From the NCBI GenBank assembly GCA_032988165.1, contig JANTQF010000067.1, forward strand, positions 1 to 64,000: a stretch of DNA of 64,000 nt, given 5' to 3'. Within the stretch, counting starts at the first letter, position 1; each line of letters begins with the position of its first letter. Both the position numbers and the translations under genes were made by a program. Source of the DNA: Emmonsiellopsis sp. PD_33 (Eukaryota; Ascomycota; Eurotiomycetes; Onygenales; Ajellomycetaceae). Under the pieces are notes generated by a model. The model saw nothing but the letters and a program-made list of their open reading frames with translations, did not search any database and was not told the origin of the DNA. Below are positions 1 through 11,839 of this stretch, one piece after another.

Positions 1-1524
1 GGTGGTGGGGGGGGGGAGAAGTTGACGTGTCGGATATATATCAAGGTGTGTCTTTTTTTCTTTCTACTTTTGTGGGGGGTTAAAGGGGGGTTGGGGGGGG
101 GGGGGGATGTGAGGGGTTTGCGTGGGTGGATGGGTGTTGTTTGTAGTAGACCTTGCTAATGAAATATATAACTACAGGCGCTGTTGTCCGTGTTTAAAGG
201 GCGGGTTAATGATTTCAAGGATCGAGAGACGGCAATTGAACGGTGTGAGGTGCGGGTGCAGGATGGGCCGGATGAGGCGGAGTGCAGGTTTGTTGTAAGG
301 ATGATTTGTAGACATGGTATGGATGCTGATTTGCCCCCCTTATAAATGAATGGATGGTTGGATGTATTGGGTTGGCTGGGCTAACAGGCGTGCTTTTATT
401 TTTTTTAAGGCGTCGTGAAGACATACAAGTTAACATACGAAGCTGTCGAGATACAGCATGCCATCTTCGACAAGTCCAAGACGGAGAACCAATGGGCTAT
501 CGATTCCAAGTTTCTAAGGGAGATTATTGATCATTTCAGTCCCAGTGCTGAGCAGTTGGATGTCTTTTCGGAGAATAATCGGGCGGTGTTTACGAGTTTT
601 ACGACGAAGGTTGTGGATGGGAAAGGTATGGTTTCTGGTGTTTTTTTTACTTCTAAAGGGGATTGGGATTGATCTAACTGTGCGTCCAGAAATCCTCAAA
701 CAGCCCGTCCACACATCCGTAGCAATCGATACAAAAGACTTCGACCAGTTCATGGTCGAAGACAAACTCCACGTTGCCATCAACGTCAAAGATTTCAAAG
801 CAATCGTCATACACGCATACTCTCTGCGCAGTAACCTGGTCGCTCGGTATACCCGTCCTTGTCGTCCGATGCAGATCTCGTACGAGGCGAACGGGATGGT
901 CTGCGAGTTCACGTTGATGACGAGAGGCGAGGCTGGAGAGACGCCGTCAACTTCTGCGAATGGCAATCGCGAGTTATCCGCAAGACCATATTCACGGCCC
1001 GTGCAGGTACCGTCGAGAGATACGACGGCGGCTCCGCCGCCAACGATACCGGAAACGGTTCCTAGAACTCTTAATACTCCGCAGCCACCACCACCACCTT
1101 CTCAGCCTGAAACTCGACAGGAGGGAGGGGATAGTCCGCCTCTACGACCTTCAATTCCTATTGACCCGTTATTTGTCCCTGCGGATGATGACCAGCAATG
1201 GGACGAACCGAATTATGGCGATGAGGATGAGGATATGCTTGGCTGGGATGTAAGCATGAATCAGGTATGTTTTTTAGCCTCATCGAACCCGTCGAAACGG
1301 TGGACTAAATTGGTGGGTTTTTATAGGACGAGATGCGGGCAAGTGTTGGGACAAGGTTGCAGGACATCACGCCGACAGGTGATAGTATGAGACAGCAAAA
1401 TGATCGGGATCAAGGAGACTCTGTGGCGATTCCTCCCACGCAGCGGATATCTCAGGTATGTAGAGGTGTGTGTGTTTGTTTCGTGGTGCTGACGGTGCGC
1501 TAGATACGAGGATTGTTCGATTGA
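1..1524 (+). CDS. rad9: RAD9 checkpoint clamp subunit, 5'-truncated by window edge
   Basis: Subunit of the nuclear 9-1-1 (Rad9-Hus1-Rad1) clamp that loads at damaged DNA and supports ATR-type checkpoint signalling. Visible exons are 1-45, 178-316, 410-625, 690-1264, 1327-1455 and 1504-1524, all with GT-AG borders and continuous frame, giving 374 codons plus stop. The first exon reads a glycine run followed by KLTCRIYIK and joins ALLSVFKGR, a typical Rad9 clamp stretch. The clamp fold continues through VVKTYKLTYE and ends near LMTRGEAGE. The rest is a proline- and acid-rich tail, the usual site of checkpoint phosphorylation in this family. The last exon is only 21 bases and encodes IRGLFD plus stop. 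The N-terminal part (start codon and first clamp strands) lies before the window. The family call is firm; the tail exons rest on splice signals. Confidence 0.9.
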
Positions 1525-1678
1525 TGGGATCCGATAATGAGGCGAAGAGTTCATGATTTGGGGAGATCATGTCGATATTGGGATGGATGTGACACTTGGC
1601 TGTCTCGTGGGGGTTTCCAGGACTACCTAACGGCAAGGTCGCCAATGTACTTGAAAACGACAAAGTTGGACGTTCCAT

Positions 1679-2803
1679 TCAGGCGGTCATGATCCAACTT
1701 GTAGCACAGCCCGCCCCGACGCCAGTGATCTTCCCAAACCTGTCGAATGCGATCTCATTCCATTTCCCCGCTACGTTTCCCTGCGCATCTGTTTCCGGTC
1801 CACAATTCCCATGCTCGCCCCATCCAAAAGCGACCACCTTCGAATCCTCAATTATCGCCATGACATGTTCGCTCCCCACCCCAAGCTCTGTAGGACGGGG
1901 AAGATTCTCTGGAAATAACTGGCCACGATCATTCCTACCCCAGGCGATGGCAACCCCATCCTGCTGATGGACATATACCCCATGCCAGCTAGCCCTTAGA
2001 GTAGCATACCCCTTAATTCCGTGCGGGGCCCCAGACACAATATCCCACTTGTCAAATCCAAGAATAGCAAATTCACCATTATCAGGCTCCCCAGCAATAA
2101 CCGTAAACTCCCTCCCACATGCAACCTGGCATGCAGAAAAAGAAATCCCTTCGATCTTCGTCGGCTGCCACAAAACCTTCTTCTTCACACCACCCTCCCC
2201 CAACTGCCCTTTCCTCGAAATCCCCCACCCATACACATCCCCATTCGACAGCGCAACAGCCGTATGCGAAAGGCTACCAGAAATAGAAACAATCTCCTCC
2301 CCCACCGGCGGGAAGTCAGGAATACGCATCGCATTCGGGATATCCGTATAGTTCTCCCCCAGCCCTAACTCCCCCTTCATCCCCACTCCACAAACGTAGA
2401 GATGCCCTTGTTCCGCATCAACAAAAAACGAAGCCGCCCACGTCGCCGAGACGGCTTTGAAGCGGTTAATTCGCCGATTGCCGTCTTTCGCGGTAATAAC
2501 CACTCTGCGAAATTGAAGTAGTGAGGAGACTTTGCTCGGGTCATGGCCGCATCTGCCGTTCTCGTTGGAGCCGGCGGCATATACCGCGCCGGATTTGAAG
2601 AGGGCTAGTGTATGGTTTCCCCCCGCGGCGATGCGGATGGGTTGGTCGTCTTGTATGGTCGTGGGGGTTTGGTTAGCGGTGTGGGATAGGTCTGGCTGTT
2701 CTTCGTCGTCTGTGAAGAGGCATTGGATAGGGGTTGAGACGTCGTCTAGGTGCCCGATGCCTAGTTGGCCGGACCCGTTGGAGCCGAAGGCGTACAGGGG
2801 CAT
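1679..2803 (-). CDS. ats1: RCC1-repeat protein, ATS1-like
   Basis: Single-exon gene of 374 codons starting MPLYAFGSNGSGQLG. RCC1-type beta-propeller repeats run through the whole protein. Recognisable blades include YAFGSNGSGQLGIG, YAAGSNENGRCG, YVCGVGMKGELGLG, YGWGISRKGQLGEG, AWGRNDRGQL and AFGWGEHGNCG. The length and the lack of other domains fit yeast Ats1 (alpha-tubulin suppressor) and related small RCC1 proteins better than the Ran exchange factor RCC1, which carries a basic N-terminal tail. Ats1 is linked to microtubule function and, with Nap1-like partners, to wobble-uridine tRNA modification; transferring that role here is inference. The gene is convergent with RAD9 (about 155 bases between the stops) and divergent from the NACHT receptor gene. 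Confidence 0.8.
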   Translation of the reverse strand: MPLYAFGSNGSGQLGIGHLDDVSTPIQCLFTDDEEQPDLSHTANQTPTTIQDDQPIRIAAGGNHTLALFKSGAVYAAGSNENGRCGHDPSKVSSLLQFRRVVITAKDGNRRINRFKAVSATWAASFFVDAEQGHLYVCGVGMKGELGLGENYTDIPNAMRIPDFPPVGEEIVSISGSLSHTAVALSNGDVYGWGISRKGQLGEGGVKKKVLWQPTKIEGISFSACQVACGREFTVIAGEPDNGEFAILGFDKWDIVSGAPHGIKGYATLRASWHGVYVHQQDGVAIAWGRNDRGQLFPENLPRPTELGVGSEHVMAIIEDSKVVAFGWGEHGNCGPETDAQGNVAGKWNEIAFDRFGKITGVGAGCATSWIMTA

Positions 2804-3708
2804 TTCTTCTTTTTTGGATTCGGTTTGTTGCTGGTTAAAGGTTAGATAGACGGACTGGCTGAGTGGGAACTAATCTATACATACATACATGTACAATCGC
2901 GGTATATACGCTCCCAATCAATGAGGGGGTTGGGGTGTTTGTTTGAAGGTGTCGTTATCGGGTGGGTGTCTACAAGGATGCCATTTTATGAGGAAGCTCA
3001 ATCAACCTCATCAGAGAAAAAAGCCTAGTAGAACAATGCCATTTTCGGTGGAAATGCTGTACCCCCATCCAAGGTTTGTCTTCTGTTTCTTGAGATCGCG
3101 ATTGAAAAGACAGAATGGATTGGGGCAACTAAAATGCACGTGATATCATCCTTTTTGCCGACACCTACAACCTTCACCCAGCTTCCTCCATACAACCTAA
3201 AGTTCCATTCACTGATTATCTGACAAGATATTGTGACAGCAATTTCAACATGCAGTTCAACCAACATGTCAGGGACTCTGACTTCTTCCTGATTGGGGCC
3301 CCCAAAAAAGCACTTATGCGCCATCCAAAACCCCGGCGCCTCCTTTCCAATCATTCATTGCGATTGCTGCAGGCCTTGGAACATGGATGCGACACCTCAA
3401 AGCCACAGATACGTGGTGTGTAATGAGTGCGGGGTCGTGCTGCATATTGCTCGTTGGCAGTCTGGGAGATTGATCATGTTGAGTCCCGTCTTTTCACATT
3501 CCGTCTTGCTGCGATGGTAGGGATGACGACCACTATTCTCAACTTCAACTATCGACGAAATTCAGTTGCAGTAACTTTGGACCCGACTCAAGCGATTTGG
3601 CTACTGCACGGTACTCATTATACGACGAGTACCTGACCATCTCAGTGTGATACGACCTTGTGTTCAATTAATATTGTTCAAGCCGCGGCAGTATATCAGA
3701 CTACCAAG
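2804..3708. other. Divergent intergenic region, ATS1 / NACHT gene
   Basis: About 900 bases between two divergent start codons. Only short uninformative ORFs are present. It holds an ACATAC repeat near 2880 and a CACGTGAT palindrome-type site at 3137. I see no other feature. Confidence 0.5.
3137..3142. promoter_or_regulatory. CACGTG E-box-type site upstream of ATS1
   Basis: Perfect CACGTG followed by ATATC, about 335 bases upstream of the ATS1 start. It is a candidate bHLH (Cbf1-type) site. The motif is read directly; any function is inferred. Confidence 0.3.
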
Positions 3709-6700
3709 ATGAGCTTTGGATTCGGCGTGGGAGATTTTATTGCAGTGACTACATTAATCCATAAGATCCGAAAGGACTTCGTGGGCGCACCGAGTCAATT
3801 CAAGGATATCTCTGATGAGTATGTTTACCCCACCTCCAATATTAAACAATGCTGATGCTTTATTGTATAGAGTCAGGAGTCTCTCAATAGTCCTCCAGGA
3901 TGTAGGAATCCTCGTCGAGGGGGACGACCCCAACAGCCAACATGCCGAGGAGCTAGAGCATATCGCAAACGGCTGTCGGGATGTGCTCGAAACGCTTGAG
4001 ACGACACTCGACAAGTACGCAGAACTCCAGTCTGTCCCTGAAAAGGCTGTAAATGGCAATATCGGGAGGCGGATGAAAAGAGCGTGGAAAAAACTAAAAT
4101 GGGAACCGGATGATATACGCGATTTGCGGAGTCGGATTGTACTAAATCTTACGCTCTTGAAATCCTTTGAAGGGAAACTTACGAGGTATGAAGATGTAAA
4201 TTTGTAGCTCCACCTAGAATCGAGCCTGTTCAACTGATGCCGCTCCTAGCCAGATATTCCAGTCCATTAAGATCGGTGTGGACCGCCTGAACGAGCGTCA
4301 AGACGACCGAGAACATCGCGAAGAGCGGCAGGCTATACTCAACTGGATCACAACAGTTGATTATGCTCCTCAACAAAATGACTACATAAATCGAAGACAA
4401 GCCGGGACTGGGGAGTGGCTTCTGACATCACCACAGTTCCAGGAGTGGGTGGGCACTAAGAGGCAGACACTCTTTTGCCCAGGGATTCCTGGAGCAGGAA
4501 AGACAATCCTTTCATCAGTGGTGATTGACCATCTTCACACAATATTTCTAGGCTCAGTGAACGTTGGAATCGCCTATGTTTACTGCAACTTTCGACGGAA
4601 AAGTGACCAAAAGGCTGAAGATCTTCTTGCAAGTCTGCTCAAACAGCTGGCCCAAGGGTTGCCTTCAGTGCCAGACAGTTTGAAAATACTTTACGCAAAG
4701 CATAGGAACGGGCAAACACGACCCTCGTTTAGGGAGATTTCGGAGACGCTCCAGTCCCTGGTTATGGCACACTCAAGAGTATTTGTCCTCGTTGACGCAC
4801 TTGATGAATGTCAAATGTCAGATGGCCACCGGACGACCTTCCTCTCAGAGTTGTTCAGCTGTTATTCTAAGTGCGAAATGAACATATTTGCTACCTCTAG
4901 ATTCGTCCCAGAAATCGTTCAGCAATTTAAAAGTGGCCTATCAATCGAAATCCGTGCTAGCAATGATGATGTATCAGCATACCTGGAGGGTCGCATGGGT
5001 CAGCTCCCATCGTTCGTTCAAAGGAACCAGCCTTTGCAGGAGGAGATCAAGAAGTGTATAACAGAAGCTGTGGACGGAATGTAAGTTTTCATCATCCCCG
5101 AGGAAGTTGTACCGGGCTGATTCCTCCGTCTACAGGTTCCTCTTGGCGCAACTCTACTTCGACTCGCTTGAGGATAAAACAAACCCCAAAGCTGTCAGGG
5201 GTGCGTTGAAAAGCTTCCAGAAGCAAAATGCAGATTTGGCCAAGGATGGAAGATCCTTTGCCCTAGATAATGCATATGAGCAGGCAATGGAGCGAATCAA
5301 TGGGCAGAAGCAGGGATTTCGCGAAATTGCAATGTCTACCCTCCAATGGATCACGCATGCGAGGCGCCCACTCTCCGCCAAGGAGCTTCAGCATGCACTT
5401 GCTGTTGAAATTGGTGAAGTTGAGTTGGACGAAGAAAATATTTCGGAGATCGAAGATATATTATCTGCTTGTGGTGGTTTAGTGACTGTTGATGAAGAAA
5501 CCAGCATTATCCGGTTGGTTCACTATACGACACAGGAATATTTTGACCGGACCCAAAGCCATTGGTTTCCGTCTGCCGAAGCAAATATTACAAAAGTGTG
5601 CATGACATATCTCTCATTCGAGGTTTTTGGACCAATTCTTCGTCAAAGAGAAAAGGATGTTGAAAAACGCCTGCTGGTACCTCCTTTATATGGCTATGCC
5701 ATACAGAAATGGGGGGATCATGCAGCTAAGGCTCCTTCGATATATCAGGAAGTCGCCGACTTTTTGGATTCTCGAAATAGGATGGACACGATGAATGAAG
5801 ATTACCTGGAAGGCAGCCCTTCACTGCGTTCCTGGGACGGCACTTATCTCGACCCTCCTTTCATTGTTGGTGGTTTGCATTTGGCTGCGTACTTCGGATT
5901 GAGTGAGGTGATAAAAGATTTATGTACTCGTGGGTACGATGTCAATCTCCCAGCAATCGGCGGTCGGACGCCACTGTCTTTAGCCGCGGAGAATGGATGG
6001 GAAGCGGCAGTGGAGGTGTTGCTCGCCACTCGTGGTATAGACCCTAATTTAAAGGACCATGACGGCAAAACACCGGTTGAGTTTGCAGCACGCAGTGGCC
6101 GAGACAGAGTCGTGAAGCAGTTGCTTGCGAAGGACGGTATCGACCCAAACTCCGGAATGACAGCGCTCTCTATTGCTGTTTTTCTTTGGCGTCATAATGT
6201 AATCGAAACACTACTTGCCACGGAGGGTCTGGATCTGGACTTGCTAGACGCTCTGGGGTCAGCAGTGAGGGAGCGCCATATATCTATGGTAAAGATGCTA
6301 TTAGCTACAGAAAGAATAGACCTAACCTTGACGAATACATATAGAAACCCCATATTCATCGCTATTGTATTTAGGCATGACGAGATTGCAGAACTCCTTA
6401 TCGACACGTATCGGGCTGCCGCTCATGCTAGGGATGACGATTGGGTTCCGATGGCATTGGCTCTTGCAGCCGTGTACGGTAGCGAGGCAGTTGTGGAGAA
6501 GCTTCTTGCCAAGGGTAATGTCGATTGCAACGTCGATAAACATGGGCAAACTCCCCTATTGTATGCGGCGGCACGAGGTCATGCGGCAATTGTGAAGTTG
6601 CTACTCAAACAAAAAAATATTGATCCAAACCTGAAAGACAAGGAAGGGTTGACCCCGCTCTGGTGGGCGAAACGTAATGGGCACCATGCGGTGGTGGAGT

Positions 6701-6747
6701 TGCTTGAACCATATACGAGGATCGAATCGATAGAGATAACCGTGTGA
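3709..6747 (+). CDS. NLR-like STAND protein: HeLo-like N-domain, NACHT, ankyrin repeats
   Basis: Predicted 955-residue intracellular receptor of the fungal STAND/NLR class. Exons 3709-3818, 3871-4185, 4250-5080 and 5136-6747 join in frame. The N-terminus MSFGFGVGDFIAVTTLIHK and the following helices match the HeLo-like fungal STAND N-domain (about residues 1-140). The NACHT module has Walker A GIPGAGKT near residue 219 and Walker B VFVLVDALDEC near residue 319, followed by a helical region. From about residue 660 to the end there are ankyrin units, such as GRTPLSLAAENGWEAAVEVL and GQTPLLYAAARGHAAIVKLL. Fungal relatives act in non-self recognition and regulated cell death, with ankyrins as ligand sensors and HeLo-type domains as membrane-active effectors. 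That role is inferred for this gene. No frameshift or internal stop is seen, so it looks intact. The start at 3709 gives the family N-terminus. Confidence 0.85.
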
Positions 6748-7840
6748 TTCAACAAGGGTCTGCTCTGGTTGAATGGGATAAGATGGGGATATTTGAGATG
6801 CTCTATCTAAAAATACCAGCCCCCGATATACCCATAGGCTGAAACCGTTCGGAAGGAATTGGCGCTCGGCAGAATGCAGGGCATGACCAAACACGGATTG
6901 GGCTTGCTTGTGAAAGAGTTGGAACCAAAGCCGCCTGCTTTACTGTGCTGTTCATGGGTTCGAGGAGAGAGAAACACGATGGACAATTGGCCCTACGAAG
7001 CATTCTCTTACGCGAGTTCTCGGCATCTTGCATGAGCCAAAGTGCAATTGATTATCGCCTCCCGTTAGCAAATTTCTACTTGGAGACTTCATAGCATTTT
7101 TCGTTCCTTTTTTCGGCGCAAGTTTTTGCCCCTGCTGAGCACGATGGATTGGGGTTTTAAGGCAGGAAGTTTCTTTTTCTTCTGGGACTTCGTTTTCCGG
7201 CTCAAATGTTACTAACTTCTATATAATTTTTTGAAAATATCAACCAAATTAGCTGGATATGCGTAATCTATTAAAAATACTTGTGGTAGGCAGTAAATGG
7301 CCGGCATAAAACTAGAATTTATGCCCCTATTCTGGTCAGCTTTGATAACAGCCGGAACATCATTAATCCGACTTATCGGCGCCATGAAAAAATAATATGG
7401 GATGCTGCGATGGGAAAACTCCCGTTGACCATTTCTACACGCAGCAGACTCGACCCAACAGGATACAGGGCTGTTGAATATTCACTGTACAGGCGTGCTG
7501 TCTTGTAAGTATATATCTGCAGACAAAGCTTGTGGTCGTGAAAGAAAGGCAAAATTGTGGTAAGTGTACCCATACCCTACTCTGCCACTCTCAACTTGAG
7601 CCTTGCGCCGGGAGAGAAATTCCTCTCAATTGTTGACTTTTTCTTTTCTTATAGATCACCGCTATTTGATTCCGGTTTTACGCTCGTTTCCATTCCCCGC
7701 GTCCTCGCACTCGTCAACCGATTCGCGTTATATTTCTGACATCGGGTTCCACCAACATTTGTTCACGATATCCGCGCGATTTGCGAACGAAATATCGCCC
7801 TTCCATTCTCTAGTACACATCAGAAAATCACAGCGATTAA
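6748..7840. other. Intergenic region between NACHT gene and PPR gene
   Basis: About 1.1 kb between two genes in the same direction. It should hold the receptor's 3' UTR and the PPR promoter. A T-rich block lies near 7080-7260. No coding region, RNA gene or repeat was recognised. Confidence 0.4.
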
Positions 7841-10245
7841 ATGCTCCGGTGCAGTAATGTCTGTGCCCGTAGCACTTTCGCTACAGGTCTGTCAAGCAAT
7901 GGAAGCTCGAGGATAAATCACAGGCTTGCCGGCGGGTTTTTGGCAAATCGCATTCCTCTTACGGGGCCCACTTGGAGGAGTATTACTAGGTCAGCCACAC
8001 ATGGCCATAGGAAAGGTGGCAGCCGAAAGGCGTCGAGGAAAGAGAATCCGGAGTACGAAAGTACCCTGAAAGCTCTATCCGAGGCGCATAAAACCTCAAT
8101 TTTCAACGAGGAACTCAGTAAACCCTCGACTTCGGGCCGTGAGAAGGAGGCGAATGAAGAAATCGACGAGGATGCAGCCGGTGAGGAACATGGTGGTGGC
8201 GACTTGGCGCTGGACCGGTCGAGTGCGAAATCGAAATATGCGAGGTCGACAGTGTCGAGAAAGGCCATTGCGTTGGAGCTAGACTGGGTTCAAGATCGGA
8301 TCGCGCTGACGAAACGAGTAACCCAGTTACTCATAAAAAACGACATCGCAAAGGCCACTGAATTGGTGAGAGCTGCGCAGACGAAAGGGGTTGATTGTAC
8401 AGTTGCTTGGAATACCCTCTTCGAGTATGAGTTGAAAAAGAATGACCCGGTCGCTGCATTTAAGCTATATAACGAGGTGAGTCTTGCCCATTTCCTCATC
8501 ATTTTTTTGGGGCCATTGGCTTGACTTATAGCTAACGTTACATACAGATGAAAAAACGTGGTCGGAAACCTAATGCTCAGACATATACCATTATGCTTCG
8601 AGGACTGGCTCGCTGTACCCCGAGAGAATCTTTCAAAATAGCGCGCGCAGTTTACGACGGGTTACAATCGCCCAAATCCGACGTAAAGCCATCGATCATC
8701 CATACTAATGCAATGCTCGGGGTATGCTCTCGTCACCATCAAAAAGACTATCTCTGGGAGGTGGCAGGAACACTTCCAGAATCAGGCTATGGCGCTCCAG
8801 ACGCAAGGACATTTACAATTATGGTTAATGCCCTTCATAATATTGTCCGGAAACGAACGGAGACCCTCGACACACGCAGACAGGCAGACGGGGTTGCAGA
8901 GCAGAAAGCTGCATTGGCAAGAGAGGGAAAACAAATATGGGCCGATATTGTCCATCGATCCAAAAGAGGCGACTTCATCATTGATCAGAACCTCACTTCT
9001 GCCATGGGACGTTTGCTTCTTCTCTGTGGTCGTACGCGCGATTGTCTCGATATATTCGCCTTGTTACACCAAACTATGGCTATTCCTTTCCTTGGAGATA
9101 TAGAGGCCCAGATTGAAGAGCGCCAAACGGCGACAAAAGTCTCTGTCACATTGGAAGAAACCCCCGAAGAAAACGCATCCGAAAACCTACAGACTGAGTC
9201 CGGGTCCGAAAATGACATTGATGCGACCCCCAGCTTGTCGGCCCGACCGGAGCCACCAACTGAAGACGACGAGTTCAAGGACCTATTCACACCCTTCGAA
9301 AAGCCGAAAGTCCCTAAACCCAACCGCGAAAAACATAGAAAATACGAAAACCCCCAAGTCCCAATCACCACCCCTGGAAACAACGAGTTAACCTTGCTCA
9401 TATCGGCCTGCCGCTCAATACCCAACGGTCTCCTCAACGGCAAAGCCTACTGGAGCGCCCTCACCGACAAGACTGCCGGCCGCAACAGAGTCCGACCAGA
9501 CGGGCCTGCTTTCCACGAATACCTGCGTCTCCTCCGCGCCACCCGCTCAAGCAGTGAAATACTCCGCCTCATCAAAGAGGAAATGATCCCACGAAGCAGC
9601 AAGGATCCGAGCATTGTCCAGCCCAAAACCTTCATGCTAGCCCTAAGCTCCGCAAGCCGCGATCGAAACAACGTACATGTCCTCGACACGGCAAACGAAC
9701 TACTCAACCTCCTCTACACGGAAACCCGCACCCCAGACCCCCGCATCATTGACAAATACCTCGCCCTCTTACGCTACTGTCTCAAAGACGACATCATCCA
9801 CTCCGCCATGCCCATCCTAGCCCGCTGGTCAAAGGACATCAAATCCCCCACCGACGTATTCAAGAAACGCCTCACAGACGCAATCGCCACCCTCCGCCCC
9901 CACCTCCAACGTACCATCTCCATGCTGGCCTATAACACCCCTTACGGCCGGCCCCGGGGCGCCAAGGAAGCCCCCGACCCGGCCGACACCATTGAAGCGG
10001 CCGGCAAGAGCATTGCCCTAGGCAGCTATACGGATGGCAGACACGATGAGTCATTCGAGATGTCGCTGGCTATCCTACAGCAGACGTCGCAGTTGTATGA
10101 TCAGCTGCTTAACAGCCAAAGGGGGGATCTAGTGACTGCTGAGGAGCGGACGGTGTTGCAGGGTGAGAATCGGGGGTTGAAGAAGATGTTGGCGCAGACG
10201 ACTAGGGTATTTGAGAAGGGTCGTGAGAGGGAGTTGGATGCGTGA
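7841..10245 (+). CDS. Pentatricopeptide repeat (PPR) protein, probably mitochondrial
   Basis: Two exons, 7841-8476 and 8548-10245, give 777 residues. The N-terminus (MLRCSNVCARSTFATG onward) is rich in Arg, Ser and Thr and poor in acid residues, as expected for a mitochondrial targeting peptide. It is followed by a charged linker. PPR helices begin around residue 170: VAWNTLFEYELKKNDPVAAF, then NAQTYTIMLRGLARC, and further helix pairs such as DARTFTIMVNALHN. An acidic low-complexity insert (near residues 400-460) separates them from more helical repeats. PPR proteins of this kind bind organellar RNA for processing, stability or translation. I cannot assign a specific yeast orthologue (Ccm1, Rmd9 and others are possible). 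The C-terminus is coiled-coil-like and charged. The intron splits the coding sequence in phase 0, and the ATG at 7841 is the first in frame. Confidence 0.8.
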
Positions 10246-11839
10246 GTGATTGTGCTGGACAATTTTTCTTTTCTTTTCCCCCTCTTTTTCTGATAAAAGG
10301 GAAAAGAAAAGACTAAATGATCCGTCAATGTTCTCTTATCATGTCCACACTTTTTTCTTCCATCCCCCCTTCTTCGATTTTCATCAATGAATGGTCCCAT
10401 CAATATGTTACCGCTTCCGACGGATAAACAGCATGGTGCCCGGCGAATTATTTACTTATCCAGCTATCTGCCTAATCGTTTCAATTTCTGTACTATATAG
10501 ACACTTTGTTTCCCTGACTTGTCATAGTCATTGTTTCGTTCAACGCCTTGCTTTGCTTTGTTCCTCTTCTGTCATGTACTATATATCCTTCTTACATCCT
10601 CCCATTTACATATTCTTTCGGTGCATGTACGATATTGAAGATGGCGTCTAGTCTTTTTTGGGGGGAAGAAAAATGGCGTTTTTTTTTTGGTTTTTATATA
10701 TAGAATCAATTTAGATGGATAGAGACTTGAATGAAAGAAGATATGCAGATACTTGTTTCATATACAGTTTAACGAAATGAAAGGAGACATCTATGTAGAT
10801 AAGATACATACATAGTTCAATGCATGCCCAGGTTGCTGGTTTGGTATATATACATACCTACCGACGCTTCCCTTGTTCATACGGTTGGATAATAGAAATC
10901 TCAAACGGAGGCCGTCTTCTTGCTAGTTCTCATCTCATAAGAGGATGGGGGGGTATATTTATCTACTAACGTGTCATGCACAATTAACTACATAAGGTCC
11001 ACGGAGAGTGGTAGAGAGTAGAGATGAGAATGTTTTTTCATATTACTTCCTACTTGCTAGCTTGAGAGTGCAGCACCAGACTCAAGCTGGCTAGTATTAG
11101 ATAACTGTGTCTATTCACTTGACTGAACAGTAATTGGGGCGCAGGGGAAGAGAGGGGGAAGGGGGGAACTTCATGCCGAACTATAAAAGTAGGAAGCGCA
11201 TAAAAATGACTCAGTATTTTACAACGAAGAGCAGCAGCTTGCCGGCCGCTAAATAAAATGGTAAAAAAGGAGACACAAATACTATTTTTGTAGTTTCCTA
11301 TGTACATGTACATGCAAATGATTGACTGATTGACTGGCTGATTGGCCGGTTAGGGTGTTCGTTTTCGCTGCCATCCACACCAGCCATGCTATCCACTTTT
11401 TGATAAAGACCTGTAAACCCGTATCCCGTATGACAAAGAGGAAGGATGAGAAGGAAAGACAATAAACATTAATGGAAGCCTAAGAAAGAAATAGAACATT
11501 TTGGGCGAAAAGAACTGAAGAAACCAAAAACAAAGTTAATTTTCTGGTTTGTTTTTGGTGGCCATTCTCTTTGGATTCGAACAGGGACAAAAATGAAAAT
11601 TAAAGCCATATCGTAGCAGGGAAAGAAATAAAATAAAAGCGTTTGTGGCGTAGAAAACCATTGAACGCAAGCAAGGTCTATCATTACATAGTAAAAAGTA
11701 AAACGCCATCCATGAAGGAAAATAAAATAAAACTTTAGAAGATTGGTATCGATATCGAGGACGGTCTGTCTCCGGGGACATGTGGAAATGGAGGGCCTAC
11801 GACAGGTGGATTCGTCGACGAAGACTTGAACAAGACTTC
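10246..11839. other. Long convergent 3' region, PPR / DBP2
   Basis: About 1.6 kb between two stop codons that face each other. It is AT-rich with homopolymer tracts and a degenerate TGATTGACTGAT-type repeat near 11320-11350. It probably contains both 3' UTRs. No ORF with family character and no convincing RNA gene was found. Confidence 0.4.

Noticed and set aside
11550..11600. tRNA-like B box (rev. comp. GTTCGAATCC) in the PPR/DBP2 spacer
   Set aside because: Flanking bases do not form a T stem and no acceptor stem or A box could be placed.
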